Assembly (NCBI RefSeq): GCF_009770985.1
Contig: NZ_WSRW01000002.1
Span: 248,001-312,000, forward strand
Source: Mucilaginibacter lacusdianchii
GTDB taxonomy: Bacteria; Bacteroidota; Bacteroidia; Sphingobacteriales; Sphingobacteriaceae
Reading direction: 5' to 3'
Length of the DNA stretch: 64,000 nucleotides
Part shown: piece after piece, positions 45,621 to 54,407 of the stretch
Numbering within the stretch: position 1 is the first letter of the stretch
Layout of the letters: the number at the start of each line of letters is the position of its first letter
The notes under the pieces: generated by a model
Databases searched by the model: none
Told to the model about the DNA's origin: nothing
Seen by the model: the letters and a program-made list of their open reading frames with translations, nothing else
Program-made: the position numbers and the translations under genes

Positions 45621-46760
45621 ATGAAAGCATTTTACGGAGATTTACGACTGGGCATTTTAGGTGGCGGACAGCTGGGACGAATGCTGATACAACAGGCCAT
45701 TAATTACAATGTTACCGTTAAAGTACTTGACCCCGACCGCGAAGCACCATGCCGCAAATTATGTGATGAGTTTGTGGTAGGATCGCTCAGTGATTATGAA
45801 ACTGTTTACAATTTTGGCAAAAAAGTAGATCTGCTGACTATCGAGATTGAAAAGGTAAACGTAGATGCGCTGGAACAATTGGAAAAAGAAGGTGTGGTAG
45901 TTTACCCACAGCCGCGCGTAATACGCCTGATACAGGATAAAGGATTGCAGAAACAGTTTTTTAAAGAAAACGATATCCCAACATCTGATTTCCAAATTAT
46001 CTCATCACCACAGCAATTACGGCAAAGCCTAATTCCTTTCCCTTACATTCAAAAGCTACGCAGAGACGGCTATGATGGCAAGGGCGTATATAAGGTAGTT
46101 GATGAATCTTACCTGGAAAATGCTTTTACCGAACCTAGCTTGATTGAACGCTGGATTGATTTTGAGAAAGAGATTGCAGTAATTGTAGCCCGTAATGAAA
46201 AAGGTGAAGTGAAAACTTTTCCGCTGGTTGAGATGGAATTTAACCCGCAGGCTAACTTAGTAGAGTTCCTGATCTCCCCTTCTACCCTGTCGTTCGATAT
46301 CCAGCAAGAGGCTATTGATATTGCCCGCAAAGTAGCCGATAACTTAAAAATCGTTGGTTTATTGGCTGTCGAGATGTTTGTGGATAAAAATGGCAAAGTT
46401 CTGGTAAATGAATTAGCTCCGCGCCCGCACAACAGCGGCCATCAAACCATTGAGAGTAATATTGTATCACAATTCGAGCAGCACCTGCGTGCAATCTTCA
46501 ATCAACCGCTTGGCGACACAGCCAGCACCACCAACGCTATCATGGTCAATGTATTAGGCGAGCCTGGTTATGAAGGTCCGGCAGTGTATCAAGGCATTGA
46601 AAAGATATTGAAACTATCGGGCGTGTACATTCACTTGTATGGTAAAGCGCTTACTAAACCTTTCCGTAAAATGGGCCATGTTACCATTGTAGATGGTGAT
46701 CGCGAAAAGGCCATTGAAAAAGCACGCTTTGTACAGGATACATTAAAAGTAATTAGCTAA
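45621..46760 (+). CDS. purK: N5-carboxyaminoimidazole ribonucleotide synthase
   Basis: An ATP-grasp enzyme of purine synthesis that carboxylates AIR at N5. 379 aa from ATG 45621 (MKAFYGDLRLGILGGGQLGRML); the TTG 15 bp upstream is not needed. GILGGGQLGRM, KLRRDGYDGKGVYKV, RWIDFEKEIAVIVAR and NELAPRPHNSGHQTIE are conserved. Its product is the substrate of PurE, whose gene lies 1.64 kb downstream, past two unrelated genes. Confidence 0.96.
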   Translation: MKAFYGDLRLGILGGGQLGRMLIQQAINYNVTVKVLDPDREAPCRKLCDEFVVGSLSDYETVYNFGKKVDLLTIEIEKVNVDALEQLEKEGVVVYPQPRVIRLIQDKGLQKQFFKENDIPTSDFQIISSPQQLRQSLIPFPYIQKLRRDGYDGKGVYKVVDESYLENAFTEPSLIERWIDFEKEIAVIVARNEKGEVKTFPLVEMEFNPQANLVEFLISPSTLSFDIQQEAIDIARKVADNLKIVGLLAVEMFVDKNGKVLVNELAPRPHNSGHQTIESNIVSQFEQHLRAIFNQPLGDTASTTNAIMVNVLGEPGYEGPAVYQGIEKILKLSGVYIHLYGKALTKPFRKMGHVTIVDGDREKAIEKARFVQDTLKVIS

Positions 46761-46856
46761 GTAATTACATGGATGCAAATAAAGTAGTGACAGGATAAAC
46801 TGTTGAATATAAGTTCCTATTGCTTATATTTATCATGTTTAACCTTTCACTATCAC

Positions 46857-47702
46857 ATGATGATCAAATCGAAGCATTTCTGGACTGGCGCAGTACTTTT
46901 AGCTGTGATACCATTCATTATGATGGACGTTCCAAAACATTATGTGGACTGGACACGCGATGTACATGATGAAATGATATACTTAGTACAAGGAAACTAT
47001 TCATATAACAGAGAGCAAAAAGCTATTTTATTAGACAACTTATTGCAAAACAACAGCAGCCTGATGGGCATGATGTATATTAAAAGCTTTATAGCTGTTG
47101 TATTGTTATTTGTTAGTATGTACTTTTTTTATCGTTCGTCTAAACAAAACTCAACCAGTTTTTGGAAAGCATTAAGCTTTACAGTGATTTTAGTAGCTTG
47201 CTCCGTTGGGTTGAAGTTGCTGGTGTGGACGAGCTGGAGCGGTAATGAAAATACTCACCTGCTGGACATAACCAAAGCTGATACGACTTTAACCAGCATT
47301 TACAATAAAAATTTCAAGGGCAAGGTTTTATATGTGGATTTTTGGGGCACCACTTGCGGCCCATGCCTCCAAGAATTCAAAAATTTCACCAAACCTTTAA
47401 AGGCTAAGTATCATCAACGAAAAGACATCGCTTACCTGTATATTTGCGGCGGACGCAACTTGGTATGGAAACAGCAATTAAAGAAATATCAAATTGATGG
47501 ATATCATATGTTTTTGGATAGTAAGCAATATGAGAATTTGTACCGAAAATCTGTAAACGGCAATGCCCAAACGCAAGTGTTTATGCCCAGATATATTATC
47601 ATAAACAAGCGTGGGCAAATTGTAAATACCAATGCGCCTACACCAAGCAGCGCTGATTCTATAGCCAATCAACTTGATAAGTACCTAGCCTATACCAACT
47701 AA
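46857..47702 (+). CDS. Membrane-anchored TlpA-like thioredoxin-fold protein
   Basis: 281 aa from ATG 46857 (the second ATG directly after is also possible). Helices at about 8-24, 75-95 and 112-132 precede a periplasmic thioredoxin domain with CGPC in VDFWGTTCGPCLQEF. FMPRYIIINKRGQIV matches the cis-Pro region (MPRY). Such proteins reduce or exchange disulfides in the envelope, for example for cytochrome c maturation. The upstream TTG extension is rejected. It lies between purK and purE and is followed after 5 bp by the next gene. Confidence 0.85.
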   Translation: MMIKSKHFWTGAVLLAVIPFIMMDVPKHYVDWTRDVHDEMIYLVQGNYSYNREQKAILLDNLLQNNSSLMGMMYIKSFIAVVLLFVSMYFFYRSSKQNSTSFWKALSFTVILVACSVGLKLLVWTSWSGNENTHLLDITKADTTLTSIYNKNFKGKVLYVDFWGTTCGPCLQEFKNFTKPLKAKYHQRKDIAYLYICGGRNLVWKQQLKKYQIDGYHMFLDSKQYENLYRKSVNGNAQTQVFMPRYIIINKRGQIVNTNAPTPSSADSIANQLDKYLAYTN

Positions 47703-47707
47703 AGTAA

Positions 47708-48385
47708 ATGACACCTAATCCGTATCATAAAGGAATTACAACACTAATCCTTCTTCTGTTTACCGCACTATGCTATGGCCAAGATGGCGGCTACGTACTA
47801 AAACTTAATAACGTGGCAGAAATAACTATGCCAAGTGCACCGAACGTTAAAAATATAAAGCATGGTAAAGTATATGTAATTGTAAAAGACTCATGCGCTT
47901 ATTTTGCACAGGCTAGTGAATTAAAAAACGAGGACTACTTTCATCAGATTGACTACAACAATCTTGACCAAGTATATGATGGCTATGTAGAAGGTGCCTT
48001 GAAATCAACTAATGGTACTTTATGGGCTAAACGGCCAGCACCTATCGCTGATGAATTATCAGGCTATGAATTTGAATATGAACCTCAAAACGGCGATCCT
48101 TTTGTAACCCGCTACCAGCGCGTAGTACTAATAAACAGCACATTGGTAAGCTACGGTATATGGTTTACTAACAAAAGATTGGATACACACGCAAACAAGC
48201 GGGATGCCTTTTACAAAAGTTTTCATATAACCTCACAACCGCCGCCGACACAATCAGTCAGACCAGGCACACCTCTAAACTTAAGTTCATCATTTTACCT
48301 GTACATCGCAGGTGGATTTGTGCTAACGTTTTTTATTATTATAGGGCTGGCTTATGCTTTTAAGCGGCCTCGTATTGTTAAGTAA
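47708..48385 (+). CDS. Exported membrane-anchored protein, unknown (225 aa)
   Basis: A signal peptide (about 1-24, ending LCYGQ), a soluble part of about 160 residues and a C-terminal membrane helix (about 195-217) followed by a basic tail (KRPRIVK). So it is anchored with its bulk in the periplasm. I do not recognise the domain. It starts 5 bp after the TlpA-like gene and ends 16 bp before purE, so the three are probably cotranscribed. Confidence 0.75.
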   Translation: MTPNPYHKGITTLILLLFTALCYGQDGGYVLKLNNVAEITMPSAPNVKNIKHGKVYVIVKDSCAYFAQASELKNEDYFHQIDYNNLDQVYDGYVEGALKSTNGTLWAKRPAPIADELSGYEFEYEPQNGDPFVTRYQRVVLINSTLVSYGIWFTNKRLDTHANKRDAFYKSFHITSQPPPTQSVRPGTPLNLSSSFYLYIAGGFVLTFFIIIGLAYAFKRPRIVK

Positions 48386-48401
48386 ATAAAATTAGAATAC
48401 T

Positions 48402-48920
48402 ATGAATCAAATTAAAATCGGCATCATCATGGGCAGCAAGTCTGACCTGAATATTATGAACGATGCTGCCGACGTGCTGAAAGAATTAGGCGTTGACTAT
48501 GAAATCACCGTAGTATCGGCCCACCGTACGCCCGACCGTTTATTTGAATATGCCAAATCTGCCGCCGGGCGTGGCTTAAAAGTAGTCATCGCTGGTGCGG
48601 GTGGTGCAGCTCACTTGCCTGGCATGGTAGCCTCTTTAACGCACTTGCCGGTTATTGGTGTACCTGTAAAATCTAGTAATTCTATTGATGGATGGGATTC
48701 TGTACTATCTATCTTGCAAATGCCTAATGGTATTCCGGTAGCTACCGTTGCCTTAAATGCCGCTAAAAATGCCGGTTTACTGGCCGCACAGATACTGGGA
48801 ACTGCAGATGAACAAATCGCGCAAAACCTAATTGCCTACAAAAAGCAACTGGCCGATAAAGTGCTGGAATCAGCTGTTGATATGAAAAATGAAGGTTATC
48901 CTTCAGGTTACGAAGCCTAA
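48402..48920 (+). CDS. purE: N5-carboxyaminoimidazole ribonucleotide mutase
   Basis: Converts N5-CAIR to CAIR in purine synthesis. 172 aa. [57 protein letters not shown] and [16 protein letters not shown] are the signature parts; the catalytic His is in SAHRTP and the second in AAHLPG. It functions with PurK (four genes in the block purK-TlpA-orf225-purE). A long inverted repeat follows. Confidence 0.97.
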   Translation: MNQIKIGIIMGSKSDLNIMNDAADVLKELGVDYEITVVSAHRTPDRLFEYAKSAAGRGLKVVIAGAGGAAHLPGMVASLTHLPVIGVPVKSSNSIDGWDSVLSILQMPNGIPVATVALNAAKNAGLLAAQILGTADEQIAQNLIAYKKQLADKVLESAVDMKNEGYPSGYEA

Positions 48921-48931
48921 TGAGTTGTTGG

Positions 48932-48985
48932 TTATGTGTTGTGAGTTGCCGGTAATGTTATAATCAGACAACTCACAACACATAA
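48932..48985. terminator. 17-bp inverted repeat between purE and yqgE
   Basis: TTATGTGTTGTGAGTTG (48932-48948) pairs perfectly with 48969-48985 around a 20-nt loop and ends at the stop of the convergent yqgE gene. A partial direct repeat (TGAGTTGTTGGTTATG... then TGTTGTGAGTTG) lies in and before the left arm. It is GC-poor and has no T run, so it may be a dispersed intergenic repeat as well as a terminator. Confidence 0.6.
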
Positions 48986-49549
48986 TTAATTTAACATAGG
49001 ATTTTCAGGAAAATTAGCAATGTGAGCATATTTTTGCCCTAAGCTGATTACTGCCTCACGCCACAAGTTTTGCTCGTCGTGCGTAAACAATATTTCCGGA
49101 TTAAATTTATTGGCTACAATCCAGGTATTTTCTGCAATCTCGGCATCTAGTTGACCTGCGTTCCAGCCTGAGTAACCTGCAAAAAAACGAATTTCGTCTT
49201 CTTTAAGCTGATATTCGGAAACCAGCTTTTTAACCTGATCGTAATCGCCTCCCCAAAAAACACCATCCCATATTTCAATACCACCTTCAATTTTATCGGG
49301 GCAGCGATGAATAAAATGTAGTGTGTTATTTGCCACCGGGCCACCCACATAAACGGGCATTTCTGAGTATGAGGTATCAGGTAATACATCACCCAGCATA
49401 TACTCGCTCTGATGATTTAAAACGTATCCTAGTGTGCCTTCGTCCGAATGTTCAGTCAAAAAAATAACCGAACGCTTAAAGTTCGGATCCATCATAAATG
49501 GTTCTGAAATCAGCAATCGTCCTGCGGCAGGTGAAATTGAACTTAGCAT
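48986..49549 (-). CDS. yqgE: YqgE/AlgH family protein (UPF0301)
   Basis: 187 aa. The opening GRLLISEPFMMDPNFKRSVI and later GYVLNHQS, YVGGPVANNTLHFIHR and FFAGYSGWNAGQLDAEI are the conserved UPF0301 phrases. The fold is known but no molecular function is established; AlgH affects alginate production in Pseudomonas. Single gene facing purE; ATG 49549. Confidence 0.93.
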   Translation of the reverse strand: MLSSISPAAGRLLISEPFMMDPNFKRSVIFLTEHSDEGTLGYVLNHQSEYMLGDVLPDTSYSEMPVYVGGPVANNTLHFIHRCPDKIEGGIEIWDGVFWGGDYDQVKKLVSEYQLKEDEIRFFAGYSGWNAGQLDAEIAENTWIVANKFNPEILFTHDEQNLWREAVISLGQKYAHIANFPENPMLN

Positions 49550-49652
49550 AATGTTATTTTGTATTGTAACGCACGGGTTAAAAATATGTTCATTTGAATG
49601 TATTAAGTATAGCTAACGTTATAAATTAGCACATATTACAGTAAGCAATTTG

Positions 49653-49660
49653 TAAGTTTG
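49653..49660 (+). promoter_or_regulatory. -7 box TAAGTTTG of pdxH
   Basis: A perfect TAnnTTTG ending 6 nt before the pdxH ATG at 49667. This supports that ATG over an in-frame TTG at 49658 that lies inside the box. Confidence 0.5.
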
Positions 49661-49666
49661 CAAGCA

Positions 49667-50314
49667 ATGAACCAACAGGACATACAAAATTTACGACAAG
49701 ATTATCGTGCGGCATCCCTATCAGAAAATGATGCTGACAACGACCCGATAAAGCAATTTGAAAAATGGTTTGATGAAGCCATTAAAGCGCAGATATATGA
49801 ACCCAACGCCATGACATTGGCTACAGCAACACCTAATGGCCGCCCTTCGGCGCGGGTGTTATTATTAAAAGGCTTTGGACCGGATGGTTTTGCCTTTTAT
49901 ACCAATTACATGAGCCGTAAGGGTAGAGAGATTGCTAAAAACCCTTGGGCCGCCATGACCTTTTTTTGGGGACCGATGGAAAGACAGATCCGCATTGAAG
50001 GTACACTGGAAAAGTTGAGCAAAGAACAATCAGAACAGTATTTTCATTCACGCCCTAAAGGCAGCCAGATTGGTGCTTTAGCTTCGCCGCAAAGTCAGGA
50101 AATTGCCGGCCGAGAAGTGGTGGAAAGCAAATGGCAGCAATTGGAAACCGAATATGCCGACAAAGCAATACCCAAACCGGCTTATTGGGGGGGTTACGTT
50201 TTAAAACCACAATTGATTGAGTTTTGGCAGGGCCGTTCAAGTCGTTTGCATGACCGTATATTGTACAAAAAGTCCGATAAAAAAACCTGGAAAAAAGTAA
50301 GACTAGCACCATGA
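49667..50314 (+). CDS. pdxH: Pyridoxamine 5'-phosphate oxidase
   Basis: An FMN enzyme that makes pyridoxal 5'-phosphate. 215 aa from ATG 49667. NAMTLATATPNGRPSARVLLLKG, YTNYMSRKGREIAKNP, FFWGPMERQIRIEG and the C-terminal IEFWQGRSSRLHDRI are conserved. Its TGA overlaps the nuoC ATG by 4 bp (ATGA), so a vitamin B6 gene is coupled to complex I. Downstream PLP use includes the threonine aldolase of this window. Confidence 0.96.
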   Translation: MNQQDIQNLRQDYRAASLSENDADNDPIKQFEKWFDEAIKAQIYEPNAMTLATATPNGRPSARVLLLKGFGPDGFAFYTNYMSRKGREIAKNPWAAMTFFWGPMERQIRIEGTLEKLSKEQSEQYFHSRPKGSQIGALASPQSQEIAGREVVESKWQQLETEYADKAIPKPAYWGGYVLKPQLIEFWQGRSSRLHDRILYKKSDKKTWKKVRLAP

Positions 50315-50838
50315 GTTTTGAGGATATCAAAATACTGCTGATAGAAAAATTCGGTCAGGAAGTGATAGTAAATGAAGAAACTGGGGGCCTGCAACCGGCA
50401 CTGCTTATTGCGCCCGATCGTATTGCCGATGTTTGCTTGGAACTGCGAAACAACCCAGCTACTTATTTTGATTTTTTGAATTGCCTGTCGGGCATTGATT
50501 ATGGCACCTCGGCCAACCGCTTTGGCGTAGTTTATCATTTAACATCCATCCCCTATCAAACGCAACTGGTGTTGAAAATCAGTAAAGAAAATAGCCGTGG
50601 ATTGGATGAATTGCCGGTATTTCCAACACTATCCAACGTTTACAAAACAGCCGAATGGCATGAACGCGAAGCGTACGACCTTTTAGGGATTTTCTTCGAG
50701 GGTCATCCCGATTTAAGAAGAATATTGTTACCCGACGATTGGGAGGGCTATCCGATACGTAAGGATTATCAAGCTGCGGAATATTACAAAGGCATCGCTA
50801 TCGAATATCCGCCTAAAGCACAACAACCATCAACTTAA
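50311..50838 (+). CDS. nuoC: NADH-quinone oxidoreductase subunit C
   Basis: The 30-kDa-type peripheral-arm subunit of complex I. 175 aa; [56 protein letters not shown] and [14 protein letters not shown] are the family signature. It is separate from nuoD, not fused. It is translationally coupled to pdxH (4-bp overlap) and 2 bp precede nuoD. Confidence 0.97.
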   Translation: MSFEDIKILLIEKFGQEVIVNEETGGLQPALLIAPDRIADVCLELRNNPATYFDFLNCLSGIDYGTSANRFGVVYHLTSIPYQTQLVLKISKENSRGLDELPVFPTLSNVYKTAEWHEREAYDLLGIFFEGHPDLRRILLPDDWEGYPIRKDYQAAEYYKGIAIEYPPKAQQPST

Positions 50839-50840
50839 TC

Positions 50841-52025
50841 ATGCAGAACGACGCACTCGAAAGATATTATCAAAAGATAGCCGAAGCATCTACGCAGGAT
50901 ATGGTGTTGAACATGGGGCCACAGCACCCGTCAACCCACGGCGTACTACGGCTGGAACTGATTACCGACGGTGAGATTATTAAAGAAGTAATACCGCACG
51001 CCGGCTACCTGCACCGATGTTTTGAAAAGCATGCCGAGTCGCTTACCTACCAGCAAACCATTCCGTTTGTAGATCGCATGGATTACTTATCGTCGATGAC
51101 CAATGCGCATATATGGGTAATGGGCGTGGAAAAGATGCTGGGCATCGATAAGGAAATTCCTAAACGGGTAGAATATATACGTGTGCTGGTGTCTGAATTA
51201 AATCGTATTGCTTCACACTTAATTTCCATAGGTACTTATGGAATCGATATCGGCGCATTCACGCCGTTTTTGTGGTGCTTTCGCGACCGTGAACATATTT
51301 TGAACATGCTGGAATGGGCATCCGGCTCCCGGCTACTGTACAACTATGTCTGGATAGGCGGTTTGTTTTATGACTTGCCTGTTGGGTTTGAAGAACGTTG
51401 CCGCGAGTTTGTAGAATACTTCAAGCCCAAAATGGTTGAGTTAAACGAACTGCTTACGAATAACCAAATATTTGTGAGCCGAACAGCCAACGTTGGCGTT
51501 TTACCTTTAGATGTAGCCATCAATTACGGATGCTCTGGCCCTATGCTACGGGCTTCTGGTTTGAAATGGGATTTACGTCGTATAGATAACTATTCGGTTT
51601 ACCCAGAAATTGATTTCGATGTGCCCGTTGGCAAAGGCTTGATGGGCACCGTAGGCGATTGCTGGGACCGCAATAAAATACGGGTTGATGAGATTGGCCA
51701 ATCATTAAAAATTATTGAACAGTGCCTGGATCGTTTGCAAAAAGAACTGAAACGGACGCCCGACTTTGACCCACGTGCCAAGCTTCCGCGAAAAATAATC
51801 CCAAAAGCGCAAGATTTTTATATGCGCGGAGAGGGATCTAAAGGTGAACTAGGGTACTATTTTATTGCCGACGGTAAATCGGAAGTACCTTTTCGGGTTA
51901 AAGCCCGTGGGCCAAGTTTTAACAACTTACAAGTTATTAATGAAATTAGTAAAGGCGTTATGATAGCCGACCTAATTGCCATTATCGGCTCAATTGATTT
52001 TGTATTGGGCGAACTGGATAGATAA
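50841..52025 (+). CDS. nuoD: NADH-quinone oxidoreductase subunit D
   Basis: The 49-kDa subunit that forms the quinone site with NuoB. 394 aa. [55 protein letters not shown] and the C-terminal [17 protein letters not shown] [13 protein letters not shown] are all conserved. A terminator follows at 52058, so no nuoE/F is downstream here; the rest of complex I is elsewhere in the genome. Confidence 0.97.
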   Translation: MQNDALERYYQKIAEASTQDMVLNMGPQHPSTHGVLRLELITDGEIIKEVIPHAGYLHRCFEKHAESLTYQQTIPFVDRMDYLSSMTNAHIWVMGVEKMLGIDKEIPKRVEYIRVLVSELNRIASHLISIGTYGIDIGAFTPFLWCFRDREHILNMLEWASGSRLLYNYVWIGGLFYDLPVGFEERCREFVEYFKPKMVELNELLTNNQIFVSRTANVGVLPLDVAINYGCSGPMLRASGLKWDLRRIDNYSVYPEIDFDVPVGKGLMGTVGDCWDRNKIRVDEIGQSLKIIEQCLDRLQKELKRTPDFDPRAKLPRKIIPKAQDFYMRGEGSKGELGYYFIADGKSEVPFRVKARGPSFNNLQVINEISKGVMIADLIAIIGSIDFVLGELDR

Positions 52026-52057
52026 GCAGTTCTTAACCTGAAATTTTGCCTAAAAAC

Positions 52058-52086
52058 AAAAGCCTTCCAGATTCTGGAAGGCTTTT
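52058..52086. terminator. Terminator after nuoD
   Basis: AAAAGCCTTCCAG-ATT-CTGGAAGGCTTTT, a perfect 13-bp stem with flanking A and T, between the convergent nuoD and protease genes. Confidence 0.88.
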
Positions 52087-52116
52087 ATTTTTACATATAT
52101 ATTGAACAGGTTAAAA

Positions 52117-53226
52117 TCAATTGTAAACCTTTACCATGAACACATAGTTTTCCAACTTTTTGATTTGCTGCTGGCGACTTAAGTTGGAAAGTGCGTTTTT
52201 GCTTTTTAACGATATAGTGTTTGCAGTGCTATCAGCAGTTACACTTTGCACAGCTTTAAACAGGTAAGAAGATTTTACTGCAAATGCAGCACTCTCGGTT
52301 TGAGTTTGCTTACCGCTGATGATACCAATCACGTTACCTTTTCCGTCAAGCAACGGACCGCCGCTATTGCCGGGGTAAACCGGTAATGATACTTGGTAAG
52401 CAGTGGTGTCACCGTTGTTACCGGTAGCCGAGCTTAAGTATCCTTTTCCGTAATAAAAGTCATCACGCGGGTAACCTAAGGTGTACACATCCTCTCCTAC
52501 ATCGCTTTTTGATTTTTTGAAGCTATACGGAATAGCGCTTAAACCTGTAAAAGTAGAATCGTCAATTTTAAGAATGGCAATATCATAAGCCGGTTCCGTA
52601 TAAATCAGTTTGGTATGATACGCATCTCCCGCTGCATTTTGCACATATAAAGAATCGGCGTCTTTCACCACGTGGTAGTTAGTTACAATATATCCGCTTG
52701 CTGTAAGCGCGAAACCTGTACCACTGAATTTGCTTGGCGTAATCATTTTACGACCACCTTTAATATCATGCATTAATGCATTGGTAGTACGCTTTACATC
52801 TTCGGTGGTTTGTTTAACACGTGCAACTTCACGTCTAAGTTCAGTGTAGTTGGGTGTACTTTTCTCGGCAAAATAGCCGGTAAAATATAATGTAGACATC
52901 ATGGCAAACACAGCAACCGAAGCAGCTACTGAAATTTTAGAATGATGATGACGCCACATACGTACTACCCAGCTTGGATGGTTGGTCAGCTCTTCAGCTA
53001 AACCATGCACATCAATTTCCTGATGGATGGCATTCAGACGTTTTTCTAACTCCACACGCTCGCCATACTGCTTTAGCAAGTTTGTAAATTGCTGGTGTTC
53101 TACAACACGGCTGTCAATAGCGGCATTTTCCCGACGCATGGTTTCAAAACGTAACCTTTCCTCTTCACTCAGCTCGCCGCTCAGGTAACGTTCAATCAGT
53201 TCGGTTAATTGATGATCAGTACTCAT
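52117..53226 (-). CDS. Anti-sigma-like / trypsin-like serine protease fusion (369 aa)
   Basis: Start ATG 53226 (MSTDHQLTELIERYLSGELS), 17 bp after the sigma gene. Residues 1-95 resemble the cytoplasmic part of Bacteroidetes anti-sigma proteins (LIERYLSGELSEEERLRF, then WVVRMWRHHH). A single helix (about 97-117) leads to a coil (125-152) and a periplasmic S1 protease with triad H185 (VTNYHVV), D215 (AYDIAIL) and S288 (PGNSGGPLL). No PDZ domain follows, unlike DegS/DegP. The position directly downstream of an ECF sigma factor suggests that it holds the sigma factor and may itself respond to envelope stress. The extended ORF start at 53283 is rejected. Confidence 0.85.
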   Translation of the reverse strand: MSTDHQLTELIERYLSGELSEEERLRFETMRRENAAIDSRVVEHQQFTNLLKQYGERVELEKRLNAIHQEIDVHGLAEELTNHPSWVVRMWRHHHSKISVAASVAVFAMMSTLYFTGYFAEKSTPNYTELRREVARVKQTTEDVKRTTNALMHDIKGGRKMITPSKFSGTGFALTASGYIVTNYHVVKDADSLYVQNAAGDAYHTKLIYTEPAYDIAILKIDDSTFTGLSAIPYSFKKSKSDVGEDVYTLGYPRDDFYYGKGYLSSATGNNGDTTAYQVSLPVYPGNSGGPLLDGKGNVIGIISGKQTQTESAAFAVKSSYLFKAVQSVTADSTANTISLKSKNALSNLSRQQQIKKLENYVFMVKVYN

Positions 53227-53243
53227 TTGTTTTTCCTCTCCTA

Positions 53244-53810
53244 TTACTGCTGAAAAAACAATTTTTTCAGCCGTTGCAGGCATTTATATTTTTGAGTTTT
53301 AGCATTATCAGCGTTGGTATATCCAAACCGCTCACATATATCCTGCATCGAGTGGTTATTTATGTAAAAATCTTCGATGATGGTTTTGCAAGGCTCGCCC
53401 AATAACTTAAGCGCACCTTCCATCTTCGAAAATTGCATATCCCGCTCGGTTTGCATATCGGCGTCATCCTCAACCGGTATATGGTCTTGAAAATCTTTGA
53501 TGTCGCCGCCATAACGGCTCATTTGATGAAGTCTTTTTAACCACAATTTGCGGCAAACCGAATATAAAAAGGTTTTCAGTTTACTGCTCAGTTCAAAGTT
53601 TCCGGCTTTTATTTTATTATAAAGAACAATGATCGCTTCCTGGTAAATGTCCTTGGCATCGTCGGTAGTTCCGTTGTTGTTGATGATTAATTGTAATACC
53701 ATTGGGAAATAAGCCACATATACGCGCTTAAGTATGATTTCCGAATTATTTAGTATCCCTAAAACAACTTCACTATCTGTTGGTGCTGAACTGTTTAATG
53801 CTTTACTCAC
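53244..53810 (-). CDS. ECF-type RNA polymerase sigma factor
   Basis: 188 aa with sigma region 2 (DDAKDIYQEAIIVLYNKI, LKTFLYSVCRKLWLKRL) and region 4 (EDFYINNHSMQDICERFGYTNADNAKTQKYKCLQRL). No ATG precedes the conserved part; the start is GTG 53810, because an in-frame stop lies just upstream. A GGGTTAC-N15-GTATTAAA element is directly upstream on the same strand, as expected for autoregulation. It is followed by the anti-sigma/protease gene and is divergent from the lipoprotein array. Confidence 0.92.
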   Translation of the reverse strand: MSKALNSSAPTDSEVVLGILNNSEIILKRVYVAYFPMVLQLIINNNGTTDDAKDIYQEAIIVLYNKIKAGNFELSSKLKTFLYSVCRKLWLKRLHQMSRYGGDIKDFQDHIPVEDDADMQTERDMQFSKMEGALKLLGEPCKTIIEDFYINNHSMQDICERFGYTNADNAKTQKYKCLQRLKKLFFQQ

Positions 53811-53812
53811 TA

Positions 53813-53842
53813 TTTAATACTATTTATGCGAAATTGTAACCC
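53813..53842 (-). promoter_or_regulatory. Candidate ECF sigma promoter, site A (sigma gene)
   Basis: On the minus strand GGGTTAC (53842-53836), 15 nt, then GTATTAAA (53820-53813). The -10-like part ends only 3 nt before the GTG, so the message would be leaderless or the start is misplaced. The same spacing and both boxes recur at site C. Confidence 0.6.
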
Positions 53843-53882
53843 ATTATTCATAAAAAAAAATTAAAACGTAAATAAAAACTTT

Positions 53883-53913
53883 GGGTTACATTTTGAGTGT
53901 GTAATGGATAAAT
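53883..53913 (+). promoter_or_regulatory. Candidate ECF sigma promoter, site B (lipoprotein 1)
   Basis: GGGTTAC (53883-53889), 16 nt, then GGATAAAT (53906-53913), 20 nt before the first lipoprotein ATG. It is 41 bp from site A and points the other way, giving GTAACCC...GGGTTAC across the divergent gap. Confidence 0.55.
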
Positions 53914-53933
53914 AAGAAATTAAACTACAAATT

Positions 53934-54131
53934 ATGAAAAACATTCTGAAACTAGCAGCGGTAGCAATGATAGCAATTTCATTCACTGCATGCCAAGGTA
54001 ATGGTAACGGCAACAGAGGAACTATGGATTCGGTTGCCACCCGTAACGACAGCAACGGCACCTCTACAACAGTTGATACACAATCGCGCGTGGAAGCAGA
54101 CAGCCTACCGGCAGATACAATGCATAAATAA
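53934..54131 (+). CDS. Small Ser/Thr/Asp-rich lipoprotein 1 (65 aa)
   Basis: MKNILKLAAVAMIAISFTAC: a signal peptide with lipobox FTAC (Cys20). The mature 46 residues are Gly/Asn/Ser/Thr/Asp-rich and surely disordered. Three copies of the Bacteroidetes O-glycosylation sequon D-(S/T)-(A/I/L/V/M/T) are present (DSV, DSL, DTM). After the Cys comes QGNGN, not the acidic surface-export signal, so it may stay facing the periplasm. First of five tandem plus-strand genes; ECF promoter site B stands upstream. No family name. Confidence 0.75.
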   Translation: MKNILKLAAVAMIAISFTACQGNGNGNRGTMDSVATRNDSNGTSTTVDTQSRVEADSLPADTMHK

Positions 54132-54160
54132 TTGATTACAATAAAAAATAAAACATTACG

Positions 54161-54373
54161 ATGAAAAGTTTAATGAGATTTACTTTAGTAGCTGTAGCAG
54201 CTATTTCTTTCGCATCATGCTCTGGCAATACTTCAAAATCAACGTCAGACTCAACTGCCATGATTAAGGATTCAAGCATCAACCGCACATCTGGTGATAC
54301 CAGTGTAAATATGGACAGCGCGCGCGCAGATTCTAATACTATGCTAGCCGACACCAGCACTACCAAACCATAA
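54161..54373 (+). CDS. Small Ser/Thr/Asp-rich lipoprotein 2 (70 aa)
   Basis: A signal peptide with lipobox FASC (Cys20) and a tail of Ser, Thr, Asp and Asn. It shares its layout with lipoprotein 1 (SFxAC/SC, then a Gly-Asn start). Sequons: DST and DSA; other Asp-Ser/Thr pairs are followed by Ser or Asn and do not fit. It starts 29 bp after the stop of lipoprotein 1, with no terminator seen between, so cotranscription is likely. Confidence 0.75.
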   Translation: MKSLMRFTLVAVAAISFASCSGNTSKSTSDSTAMIKDSSINRTSGDTSVNMDSARADSNTMLADTSTTKP

Positions 54374-54407
54374 CGTTATCATTTTACTTTATAAAATAAA
54401 GAAACCT

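Noticed and set aside
50180..50200. Further GGGTTAC-like string (GGGGGGGTTACG)
   Set aside because: It is within pdxH coding sequence with no -10-like partner, and is therefore a chance match. Similar GTAACCC strings near 788 and 6776 are also in coding regions.
53227..53283. Longer start of the anti-sigma/protease gene
   Set aside because: It would overlap the end of the sigma gene by 40 bp, while ATG 53226 gives the typical MSTDHQLTELIERYLSGE opening.
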